From: an uncultured Clostridia bacterium | GTDB lineage: Bacteria; Bacillota; Clostridia; Saccharofermentanales; Saccharofermentanaceae | Assembly (NCBI GenBank): GCA_947303185.1 | Contig: CAMYXF010000006.1 | Coordinates: 1-64,000, forward strand | Direction: 5' to 3' | DNA length: 64,000 nucleotides | Shown: positions 25,536 through 32,992 of the stretch, piece after piece | Numbering within the stretch: position 1 is the first letter of the stretch | How the letters are laid out: each line of letters starts with the position of its first letter | Made by a program: the position numbers and the translations under genes | The notes under the pieces: generated by a model | Databases searched by the model: none | Told to the model about the DNA's origin: nothing | The model's input: the letters and a program-made list of their open reading frames with translations, nothing else

Positions 25536-25844
25536 GGCAGATTTCCTCCAAAATGGTTAAATTGTGAAATTCTTGCCACTATTTTGCCTTTTTTGAATCT
25601 TAAAGTAAATATTCCACATGGTAAGATATGGTTGTTCAAAGTAATTGTTCCTTACTTCATAACACCCTCCTTAAGACACTGACACCCCCTCGTCAGTGTC
25701 TTTTATTTATTACAATTTAGACATAAAAGTTTAAATAAAAGACAGTTTTATTATTGATTGTGTAAAAATCAAGTTGTAAAATAAATTGTAATTATCTATG
25801 CGGATTCACTTTCACGTACATCCGTGATACAGGAGGTCACAATT
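25536..25844. other. Intergenic region with a strong hairpin
   Basis: About 310 bp, AT-rich, without a credible ORF. AAGACACTGAC (25673-25683) and GTCAGTGTCTT (25692-25702) form an 11-bp stem followed on the plus strand by TTATTTATT. No plus-strand gene precedes it here, so it may end a small RNA or serve as a boundary. The plus-strand leader of the next gene follows with its AGGAGG at 25831-25836; I cannot choose among several weak promoter matches. Confidence 0.45.
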
Positions 25845-26687
25845 ATGAAGAAATGTCCCGATTGCGGAATGGTCATTGCCAATCAGGCCATCAGATGCCC
25901 TAAATGTAAGTATACATTCACATCAGCAGACGAGAGCGCAGGCGGTGGAGACGCTCCTGTAGTAACACCTCAGGCAGCAGCAGTTTCAGCAGCAGCTACA
26001 GGCAAGTCTGATAAGGTTGCCGGTATCATGCCGATGATCGAAGTTAATAAAGATAACGTTGATACTCTTTATGAGCAGCTCAAGGCAGCTATCGTTAAGA
26101 GAAAGACAGAGTTCGACCACTTCATCGATTTCCTCGAGAACAGAACTTCCTGGCTCACAGCACCTGCAGAGATCAAGGGTTCCCTCGCTTGCGAGAAGGG
26201 TCTCCTCATCAGAAGCGTTGCAGTTGCTAAGCAGCTCTTGAGAATCAAGGATACTATCATGCCTCAGCTCGATGAAGAATCCGCAATTATCATCGCTCTC
26301 TTCCACGAAGTTGGTAAGGTTGGTATCGAAGGTAAGCCTCTCTTCATCCAGGAAGAGTCCAGCTCAATCAGCAGCACATCCACATTGGGTCTTTCCTTCA
26401 GCAGCAGACTTTCAGGCTCATCTTCAAGCTCTACTCCTACATACTCCATCAACAACAAGCTCGTTCACATGAACGTTGGCGTAAGATCCCTCTTCCTCGT
26501 TTCTCAGTACATGCTTCTTTCTGATGACGAGGCTCAGGCTATCAGCTACGGTTCAGACGTTGAGCTTCTCGATGGCAAGCTTTCACCTTATACACTCCTC
26601 CTCTCTACTGCTCTCCAGATGCAGAAGACGATCTATGAGGATTCCGATGTTGTATCAGGCTACAGCTTCACAGTAATCAATCCTTAA
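25845..26687 (+). CDS. Zinc-ribbon protein with a degenerate HD-like helical domain
   Basis: 280 residues from the ATG at 25845 (AGGAGG 8 nt upstream; a GTG at 25824 is rejected). The N-terminus is a CPDC...CPKC zinc ribbon, then an Ala/Gly/Ser linker to about residue 60. The rest is helical: KTEFDHFIDFLENRTSWLTAPAE, then IIIALFHEVGKVGIEG, which recalls an HD-domain HDLGK motif with Glu in place of Asp, and later PYTLLLSTALQMQ. A Ser/Thr-rich loop interrupts it near 175-200. The HD reading is tentative and I do not know a function. It is monocistronic, with a strong terminator. Confidence 0.7.
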   Translation: MKKCPDCGMVIANQAIRCPKCKYTFTSADESAGGGDAPVVTPQAAAVSAAATGKSDKVAGIMPMIEVNKDNVDTLYEQLKAAIVKRKTEFDHFIDFLENRTSWLTAPAEIKGSLACEKGLLIRSVAVAKQLLRIKDTIMPQLDEESAIIIALFHEVGKVGIEGKPLFIQEESSSISSTSTLGLSFSSRLSGSSSSSTPTYSINNKLVHMNVGVRSLFLVSQYMLLSDDEAQAISYGSDVELLDGKLSPYTLLLSTALQMQKTIYEDSDVVSGYSFTVINP

Positions 26688-26710
26688 TTGATTCACTAAC
26701 TTAATCAATC

Positions 26711-26740
26711 AGGGGCTGTCAATCGACAGCCCTTTTCTTT
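26711..26740 (+). terminator. Intrinsic terminator
   Basis: GGGCTGTC pairs with GACAGCCC around AATC, followed by TTTTCTTTT. It ends the zinc-ribbon gene. Confidence 0.9.
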
Positions 26741-26775
26741 TGTGTTAACTTACAATCAAAAGGAAGGACTAATAA

Positions 26776-28161
26776 ATGAAATACGATAACGACAGACTGG
26801 GAGCGGCATTAAAGCTCTATCTGGGTTCCGATCCGCTGCCAATGCATATGCCGGGCGGCAAGCGTAATCCTAACTTCGTATCACAGGCATTCATGCGCGA
26901 TATCACTGAGATCGGCGGATTCGATAATCTTCACGCACCCGAAGGTCTCCTCAAAGACATGGAAGACTGCGCTGCTTCCGTATGGAAAGCAAAGAATGCA
27001 TTCCTGTCGGTCAACGGTTCTTCCGCGCTGATACTTGCGGCTATCTGGAGTTCTGCCATTCAGAATCCAGGCACCAAGATCCTTGTTGCAATGAACTGCC
27101 ATCTGGCTGTCTGGAACGCTATTGAACTTACAGGTTCATCGATCGTTCCTCTGATGCCGGCATTCGATCCTGAGCTTCCTTTCGCAGGCCACATATCACC
27201 CTCCGACATCGAAAAGAACCTTGCAAGAGATCCTTCGATCAAGACAGTCGTTATCACCTCACCTACATATGAAGGCGTTCTTTCTGACACAGATGAGATC
27301 TTCCGCATAACGAGAAAGTACGATGCTATCCTCATTACTGACAGTGCTCACGGCGCCCACCTGGGCCTCGACGATAACTTCTTCGGACCCGACGCCAAGG
27401 GCGACCTGGTAATAAAGAGCCTTCACAAAACACTCTCATCACCTACACAGACAGCGGTTATGCTGCTTCATGAAGGATGTCCCATCGACGTATCTCTTAT
27501 AAGAAGAGGCCTTGATATCTTTGAGACTTCAAGCCCTTCCTACATTCTCCTTCAGGGCATTTCCAAGTGCCTTGCACAGGTCAATTCGAAAGGCCCCGAG
27601 CTCTTAAAGCCGTGGGAAAACGCCATCGCTTATGCCGAGAGCAGCCTTGCTTCATTAAGGAACTTCAAGCTCTGGCAGGCACCTGTCAGGGAGAGATCCA
27701 AATTCGTACTTATGGGCAGGGGCAATTATCTTTTCGAGTACTTGAGAGGAACATTCAATATCGAATGCGAAGCAAGCTTCCCTTCCCACCTTATCGCCAT
27801 GACAGGCATCGGCGACACGGAAGATACACTGAAGCGCTTCTGCGATGCGGTAATCACCACTGACAACGCAACGGACGGAGAATATGTTCCTGCTGAGTTC
27901 GTATCAAGACCTTTCCCGAAGTTTGCGATCACGCTTCAGGAAGCGGCAAAGGCGCGCATGAGGTCAGTAGATCTTGAGCCTGAATTTGCGATCGGACTTC
28001 CGAGCAGCGAATTTATTTACGGCTTCCCGCCCGGAATCCCACTTCTTATGCCGGGTGAGATCATCACCGATGACATCGTTAAGATCCTTTCGAACGGTGA
28101 TATCAGGCTTATGCTTGGCGGCGGAAGGCCCTATCAGGGACTGATACCCGTCTTGCCTTGA
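26776..28161 (+). CDS. Orn/Lys/Arg decarboxylase-family PLP enzyme
   Basis: 461 residues. The N-terminal MHMPGGKRNP corresponds to the family PGHKRN motif, with Gly replacing His. The PLP lysine lies in IKSLHKTLSSPTQ (about residue 219), matching the SxHKT motif, preceded by the cofactor Asp and His in LITDSAHGAHLG. The C-terminal part ends in GIPLLMPGE, also typical. Family members decarboxylate ornithine, lysine or arginine to polyamines or their precursors. The short form seen here is common in Firmicutes and its substrate cannot be read off. AAGGA precedes the ATG. Its stop codon overlaps the -35 box of the SCIFF promoter. Confidence 0.9.
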   Translation: MKYDNDRLGAALKLYLGSDPLPMHMPGGKRNPNFVSQAFMRDITEIGGFDNLHAPEGLLKDMEDCAASVWKAKNAFLSVNGSSALILAAIWSSAIQNPGTKILVAMNCHLAVWNAIELTGSSIVPLMPAFDPELPFAGHISPSDIEKNLARDPSIKTVVITSPTYEGVLSDTDEIFRITRKYDAILITDSAHGAHLGLDDNFFGPDAKGDLVIKSLHKTLSSPTQTAVMLLHEGCPIDVSLIRRGLDIFETSSPSYILLQGISKCLAQVNSKGPELLKPWENAIAYAESSLASLRNFKLWQAPVRERSKFVLMGRGNYLFEYLRGTFNIECEASFPSHLIAMTGIGDTEDTLKRFCDAVITTDNATDGEYVPAEFVSRPFPKFAITLQEAAKARMRSVDLEPEFAIGLPSSEFIYGFPPGIPLLMPGEIITDDIVKILSNGDIRLMLGGGRPYQGLIPVLP

Positions 28162-28186
28162 CGGTTTAGAACTTGCAAAGTATAAT
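28158..28186 (+). promoter_or_regulatory. Promoter of the SCIFF peptide gene
   Basis: TTGACG (28158-28163), a 17-bp spacer and TATAAT (28181-28186). The -35 box overlaps the stop codon of the upstream decarboxylase-like gene. The leader of about 26 nt carries AAGGGAG. Confidence 0.8.
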
Positions 28187-28218
28187 TCACATATTATAAA
28201 AAAGGGAGATTACTTACT

Positions 28219-28365
28219 ATGACAAGAATCGTTACAGTTGAGACAAGAGATCTCGAGAAGTCAGCTAAGGAAGGCGGATGCGGCGAGTGCCAGACATCTT
28301 GCCAGTCAGCATGCAAGACATCTTGCGGTGTTGCTAACCAGCCTTGCGAGCAGCTTTCTAAATAA
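28219..28365 (+). CDS. scfA: SCIFF ribosomal peptide precursor (six cysteines in forty-five)
   Basis: 48 residues, too short for common ORF cut-offs. The leader TRIVTVETRDLEKSAKE is followed by six cysteines at 21, 24, 28, 32, 36 and 43 in the SCIFF spacing (GECQTSCQSACKTSC). The SCIFF family is near-universal in Clostridia and always sits beside its radical-SAM maturase, as here. The maturase joins each of several Cys sulphurs to a neighbouring residue as a thioether (ranthipeptide chemistry). The biological role of the product is still poorly understood. AAGGGAG lies about 9 nt before the ATG; a terminator follows the stop. Confidence 0.95.
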   Translation: MTRIVTVETRDLEKSAKEGGCGECQTSCQSACKTSCGVANQPCEQLSK

Positions 28366-28387
28366 GAGAGTCTTATTCTGAAACTTT

Positions 28388-28417
28388 AAGGTCTCATTTT
28401 ACGTGGGACCTTTTTTT
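28388..28417 (+). terminator. Intercistronic terminator/attenuator between scfA and scfB
   Basis: AGGTCTCAT (28389-28397) pairs with GTGGGACCT (28403-28411), followed by a run of seven T (28411-28417). It would let precursor peptide greatly exceed maturase, with read-through supplying scfB. Confidence 0.85.
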
Positions 28418-28436
28418 ATGAAAATCGGGAGTTCCT

Positions 28437-29819
28437 ATGATCCACTGCTACCAATTTGACGGCCTTAACATCGTACTCGACTGCTACTCGGGCTCTATTC
28501 ACATGGTCGATAAAGTCGCCTATGACATGATCCAATGGTATGAGACCGAACCCGCAGAGGAAGTAATCGAGAAAGCTATCGCCAAGCACGGCATCTCAAG
28601 AGATGACGCGCAGGAATGCATTGCAGACATCGATGACCTCAAGACCGCAGGCAAGCTCTACGCTCCCGACAAGTACGAGCATCTGGCCAAGGACTTCCGC
28701 AAGAAGAACATCAAGATAAAGGCTCTGTGCCTCCATGTTGCACACACATGCAACCTCAACTGCTCTTACTGCTTTGCTAGCCAGGGCAAGTACCACGGCG
28801 AGCGCGCCATCATGAGCTATGAGGTCGGTAAGAAGGCCATCGATTTCCTTATTGAGAATTCAGGCTTCCACAAGAACCTTGATATCGACTTCTTCGGCGG
28901 CGAGCCCCTCATGAACTGGGATGTCTGCAAGAAGCTCGTTGCTTACGGACGTGAGCAGGAAAAGATCCATAACAAGAATATCCGCTTCACTCTTACGACA
29001 AACGGCGTTCTTCTGGACGACGAAGTCACGGAGTTTGCCAACAAGGAAATGCACAACGTAGTTCTTTCCCTTGATGGCCGTAAGGAAGTAAACGACCGTT
29101 TCCGTGTCGACTATGCAGGCAACGGATCTTACGACAGGATCGTTCCCAATTTCCAGAAGTTCGTAGCGAAAAGAGGTAACCTCAGCTACTACATGAGAGG
29201 TACCTTCACCCACTACAACATCGATTTCGTAAATGATATTAAGCAGATGCTGGATCTCGGATTCAACGAACTCTCCATGGAGCCGGTCGTTACAGATCCT
29301 TCCAGCCCTTCTGCTATTACTAAAGAAGACCTGCCCGTTGTTTTCGAGCAGTACGAAGAGCTCGCAAGACTCATGGTCGAGCGTTACAACGAAGGCAGAC
29401 CTTTCACCTTCTACCACTATATGCTCGACCTCACATGCGGTCCCTGCATCTATAAGAGAATTGCAGGATGCGGTTCAGGCACCGAGTATCTTGCAGTTAC
29501 TCCCTGGGGTGACCTCTACCCTTGCCACCAGTTCGTCGGTGACGAGGCATACAAGATGGGCTCCATCTACGACGGCGTACAGAACCTTGAGCTCCGCGAC
29601 AAGTTCGCTTCATGCAACGCTTACAGCCGTCCCGAGTGCAAGGACTGCTGGGCAAAGCTCTACTGCTCCGGCGGATGCGCTGCAAATTCCTATCACGCAT
29701 CAGGCGATATCAACGGCATCTACGAGATGGGCTGTGATATCTTCCGTAAGAGGATCGAGTGCGCGATAGCAGTTAAGCTCCTCACATCAGGACTTGAACA
29801 ACCGGGTAAGGAAGCATAA
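28437..29819 (+). CDS. scfB: SCIFF radical-SAM/SPASM maturase
   Basis: 460 residues. An N-terminal PqqD-like leader-binding region (about 1-85) precedes the radical-SAM core, whose cluster motif CNLNCSYC gives Cys105, Cys109 and Cys112, followed by DFFGGEPLMNW. The C-terminal SPASM region has the expected cysteines (CGPC, GCGSG, YPCHQF, CKDCWAKLYCSGGC, GCDIF) for two auxiliary [4Fe-4S] clusters. It installs thioether bridges in the SCIFF peptide encoded 71 nt upstream. GGGAG lies 5 nt before the ATG. The closing terminator is shared with the convergent lipoprotein gene. Confidence 0.96.
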   Translation: MIHCYQFDGLNIVLDCYSGSIHMVDKVAYDMIQWYETEPAEEVIEKAIAKHGISRDDAQECIADIDDLKTAGKLYAPDKYEHLAKDFRKKNIKIKALCLHVAHTCNLNCSYCFASQGKYHGERAIMSYEVGKKAIDFLIENSGFHKNLDIDFFGGEPLMNWDVCKKLVAYGREQEKIHNKNIRFTLTTNGVLLDDEVTEFANKEMHNVVLSLDGRKEVNDRFRVDYAGNGSYDRIVPNFQKFVAKRGNLSYYMRGTFTHYNIDFVNDIKQMLDLGFNELSMEPVVTDPSSPSAITKEDLPVVFEQYEELARLMVERYNEGRPFTFYHYMLDLTCGPCIYKRIAGCGSGTEYLAVTPWGDLYPCHQFVGDEAYKMGSIYDGVQNLELRDKFASCNAYSRPECKDCWAKLYCSGGCAANSYHASGDINGIYEMGCDIFRKRIECAIAVKLLTSGLEQPGKEA

Positions 29820-29834
29820 TTAAACCAAACAAAT

Positions 29835-29866
29835 AAGAGGTTGCCGTAAAGCAACCTCTTTTAATT
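29835..29866 (+). terminator. Bidirectional terminator between scfB and the lipoprotein gene
   Basis: AGAGGTTGC (29836-29844) pairs with GCAACCTCT (29851-29859). Plus side ends in TTTTAATTTTC; on the minus side the stem is followed by TATTTG. Confidence 0.8.
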
Positions 29867-29886
29867 TTCTGTTATTTAACTTCCAA

Positions 29887-30771
29887 TCAGGACGGGGCAT
29901 TGATGCCGATGAATACGTAATCGTTGGGATTCTCATCGTCACCGAAATAACCTGTCTCCGTATAGTACGGATTGTTTTCGGCAAGGACTTCTTCCAGAGA
30001 CATATTGGTATCGTCTGCAACATAGACGTACATGACGATGCCGTCATAACCTTCAGGTACGATGAAATAAGAAGTGGAAGTAATCGTTACCAGTTCCTTT
30101 CTTATCATGAGATTGCTGTCGATCTGTTCGGAAGTGCTGCTAACCCATTCACTCTCACGGAATTCATAATATCCCATGTCATAGGTCTTACCGTTCCAGA
30201 TTACTTCTCCGGTAACGCTGAAGCTGTCGATCTGGGTAGACAGGTTGATGGTTGGGAATGTCTGTCCCGTGTAGTAATCCAGGAAGCCTACACCATGATA
30301 AGACCAGAATGCCGTGTGGACGCTGTTGGGTTCTTTTGAACTGATAGGGAACGTCTGTGTATACGTAACTTCGTAAATAACATAGCCGTCCTGATCAGCA
30401 GGATACTCCAAAACCGTAGGTCTGCTTATCGCAGATACGGTATTGAGGTTCTCGTTTACTCTGTTGTCGTAAGCATCAAGCGCATAATACGAGAAGTAAT
30501 TATGGATGGTGCCGTGCGCCATTCTGAGATTCTGGTGGGGACCCCATGCATCCTTATAGCTCAAATCGATCGTGCCGAAATTCTGGGTCTGGTCGACTCT
30601 GTTAAGGTCATGATGGGGCGACCTTGCGACCGTATAATCGGGCAAAGTGGTCTCAGCAGTTGTAGGAGTAGTCTCGTCATCATCGAACGCACTGGGAGTG
30701 TGTCCGTCACATGAGCAGAATACCAGTGACAATACTGCTGCTGATAATATGACCGCCAACGTTTTCTTCAT
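29887..30771 (-). CDS. Hypothetical lipoprotein
   Basis: 294 residues. A typical secretion signal (MKKTLAVILSAAVLSLVF) ends in CSC; Cys21 is the likely lipidated residue although the lipobox is weak. A Thr-rich linker (TTPTTAETTLP) leads to a soluble domain of about 240 residues, rich in Tyr, Ser and Asn, with no motif I recognise. It would be anchored outside the cell. It is a single gene, convergent with scfB, with a long 5' gap to the ABC exporter pair. Function unknown. Confidence 0.75.
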   Translation of the reverse strand: MKKTLAVILSAAVLSLVFCSCDGHTPSAFDDDETTPTTAETTLPDYTVARSPHHDLNRVDQTQNFGTIDLSYKDAWGPHQNLRMAHGTIHNYFSYYALDAYDNRVNENLNTVSAISRPTVLEYPADQDGYVIYEVTYTQTFPISSKEPNSVHTAFWSYHGVGFLDYYTGQTFPTINLSTQIDSFSVTGEVIWNGKTYDMGYYEFRESEWVSSTSEQIDSNLMIRKELVTITSTSYFIVPEGYDGIVMYVYVADDTNMSLEEVLAENNPYYTETGYFGDDENPNDYVFIGINAPS

Positions 30772-30861
30772 ATATTTTTATCCTTTTAGTCTTATCCTAT
30801 TATCCCTATATGTTGTCATTGTTTTTTGATTATAACACTCTGATGGGGTTTCCCGATAGTA

Positions 30862-30897
30862 AAAGGAAGAGGTTGCCTCATTTCTGAGCCAACCTCT
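30862..30897 (-). terminator. Terminator of the ABC exporter operon
   Basis: On the minus strand AGAGGTTGGCTCA pairs with TGAGGCAACCTCT around GAAA, followed by TCCTTTTACT. It lies about 120 nt after the stop, beyond the 3' repeat element. Confidence 0.7.
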
Positions 30898-30954
30898 GAA
30901 TAATAAATCTAAGTTTTTGAGGCACTTTTGGTCTCCTGCCTGCTGAGAGTGAGA

Positions 30955-31015
30955 TTGATTATGCGAGCGATTCCGCACAAACGAAGCGCGGAGGACCTAA
31001 GCGAGCATAACAATA
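30955..31015 (-). repeat. Dispersed 3'-UTR element, copy 1 (after ABC exporter gene)
   Basis: Read on the minus strand it begins directly after the TGA at 31016-31018 and contains GCTCGCTTAGGTCCTCCGCG followed by CTTCGTTTGTGCGGAATCGCTCGC. About 43 of 47 core positions match copy 2 at 53268-53333. An outer stem TTATGC/GCATAA and an inner stem CCGCGC/GTGCGG suggest a folded RNA or DNA element. Confidence 0.8.
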
Positions 31016-32992
31016 TCACTCGAGTTCAAATGCTCCTGTATAGAGCTGGTAGTATGTGCCCTTCTCGGCAATGAGCTGTTCGTGTGAACCACGCTCGATG
31101 ATCCTGCCGTGGTCAAGAACCATGATGACGTCAGAGTTCATAACCGTAGAAAGACGGTGTGCGATAACGAATACCGTACGGCCTTCCATGAGCTTATCCA
31201 TACCGCGCTGTACGATTGCCTCTGTACGCGTATCGATTGAGGACGTAGCTTCGTCGAGGATCATGACGGGCGGATTTGCAACTGCTGCTCTCGCAATGGC
31301 AAGAAGCTGTCTCTGACCCTGTGAGAAGTTGGCACCGTTGTTTGTAAGCATCGTGTTATATCCTTCAGGGAGACGCTCGATAAAGTCAGCAGCGCCTGCA
31401 AGCTCTGCTGCAGCCTTGCACTCTTCATCAGTTGCATCGAGATTTCCGTAGCGGATGTTCTCCATAACTGTTCCCGTGAAGAGGTTTGTCTCCTGAAGAA
31501 CGAGACCCAATGATCTTCTCAAGTCCTTCTTCTTGATCTTGTTGACGTTGATTCCGTCGTAACGGATCTTACCGTCAGCGATATCGTAGAAGCGGTTGAT
31601 GAGGTTTGTAATCGTTGTCTTACCTGCACCTGTTGCACCAACGAATGCTACCTTCTGGCCCGGCTTTGCGAAAACAGATACATCGTAGAGGACCTGCTTT
31701 TCGGGTACATAACCAAAATCAACTTTGTCCAGCAATACGTCGCCCTTGAGTTCTGTATATGTGATCGTGCCTTCAGCCTTGTGGGGATGCTTCCATGCCC
31801 AGTGGCCTGTAGGACGCTCTGCTTCAGTGATTGTGCCGTCTTCTGCGATCTTAGCGTTAACGAGTGTTACATAACCGTTGTCTGTCTCAGGCTGTTCGTC
31901 GAGGAGCGCGAAAATTCTCTGCGCACCTGCGCCTGCCATAACGATTGCGTTCATCTGCATCGTGAGCTGGTTGATGTTACCCATGAACTGCTTACTTCCG
32001 TTAAGGAAAGGAACGATGATGTCGATTCCCATCGGAAGACCGGATATGGAGACATTCACAACGCCGAACAATGTCATGAGACCGCCGCCTACGGCAAGGA
32101 GAACGTAAACGATGTTACCGATGTTGCCGATGATGGGTGCCAGGATGTTGGCGTATGTATTAGCCTTACCGCTGTCTTCAGCAAGTCCGTTATTGAGCTT
32201 GTCGAACTCAGCCTTAACCTTGTCCTCGTGATTGAAGACCTTGACTACCTTCTGGCCGTTCATGATCTCCTGGATGTAACCTTCGGTGGAAGCTACTGCC
32301 TTCTGCTGTCTGATGAAGTACTTTGCAGAACCTGCGCCGACCTTACCTGTAGCAAACATCATTGCGATGATACCGACGATCATGATAAGTGTCATCCAGA
32401 CACTGTAGTTGACCATGATGACGAATACTGAAATAACGACAACACCTGCTCTTAAGATCGTAGGCAGAGCCATTGATACGAGCTGTCTTAATGTGTCGAT
32501 ATCGTTTGTATAGTGGCTCATGATGTCGCCGTGCTTATGAGTATCGAAGTATCTCAAAGGCAGAGTCTGCATCTTGTTGAAGAGATCAGTTCTGAGCTTA
32601 TGCAGGAACTTCTGTGTCATGTATGCCTGGATCTGTGACTGTACGATACTTAATATAGCCGCAAGCGCATAAATAATGATAAGCGGGATAAGGAAAGATA
32701 CGATCTTGATCTTTGCTGTCTCCCAGTCACCCGTATCGATCGTTTCTTCCAATACTGCCGTTACCTTCTGGAGGAAAACCGCAGGCATGGATGCTGCAAC
32801 AGCGTTATAGATATTACAGATTACTACGACCCATGTAAGGACAGGGAACTGTTTAACGTACATCCAGAGGACACGCTTGATGCTGCCCATGGAATCCTTG
32901 ACCTGTGACATGGATGCCGGACCCCTGCCTCTTCTTCCGGGTGCGGGTGCTGCTTCTATCTTCTTTTCGGGAGCTTTAGTGTTATTACTCAT
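31016..32992 (-). CDS. ABC exporter subunit, permease-ATPase fusion (canonical-site half)
   Basis: 658 residues from the ATG at 32992, which follows GGAGG inside the upstream gene; a longer start at 33043 is less likely. About 45 charged, Gly/Pro-rich N-terminal residues precede a six-helix type-1 ABC membrane domain and an ATPase with GATGAGKTT, signature FSQGQRQ, and Walker B MILDEATS with catalytic Glu. Residues linking the two domains carry an insertion of about 45 residues. It overlaps the upstream exporter gene by 8 nt, so the two surely form a heterodimer exporting a drug, lipid or peptide. Substrate unknown. Confidence 0.93.
   Translation of the reverse strand: MSNNTKAPEKKIEAAPAPGRRGRGPASMSQVKDSMGSIKRVLWMYVKQFPVLTWVVVICNIYNAVAASMPAVFLQKVTAVLEETIDTGDWETAKIKIVSFLIPLIIIYALAAILSIVQSQIQAYMTQKFLHKLRTDLFNKMQTLPLRYFDTHKHGDIMSHYTNDIDTLRQLVSMALPTILRAGVVVISVFVIMVNYSVWMTLIMIVGIIAMMFATGKVGAGSAKYFIRQQKAVASTEGYIQEIMNGQKVVKVFNHEDKVKAEFDKLNNGLAEDSGKANTYANILAPIIGNIGNIVYVLLAVGGGLMTLFGVVNVSISGLPMGIDIIVPFLNGSKQFMGNINQLTMQMNAIVMAGAGAQRIFALLDEQPETDNGYVTLVNAKIAEDGTITEAERPTGHWAWKHPHKAEGTITYTELKGDVLLDKVDFGYVPEKQVLYDVSVFAKPGQKVAFVGATGAGKTTITNLINRFYDIADGKIRYDGINVNKIKKKDLRRSLGLVLQETNLFTGTVMENIRYGNLDATDEECKAAAELAGAADFIERLPEGYNTMLTNNGANFSQGQRQLLAIARAAVANPPVMILDEATSSIDTRTEAIVQRGMDKLMEGRTVFVIAHRLSTVMNSDVIMVLDHGRIIERGSHEQLIAEKGTYYQLYTGAFELE

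Noticed and set aside
25669..25706. Hairpin in the 25.6-kb gap as terminator of a plus-strand gene
   Set aside because: No plus-strand gene precedes it; a small RNA is possible but unsupported, so it is described only as a hairpin.
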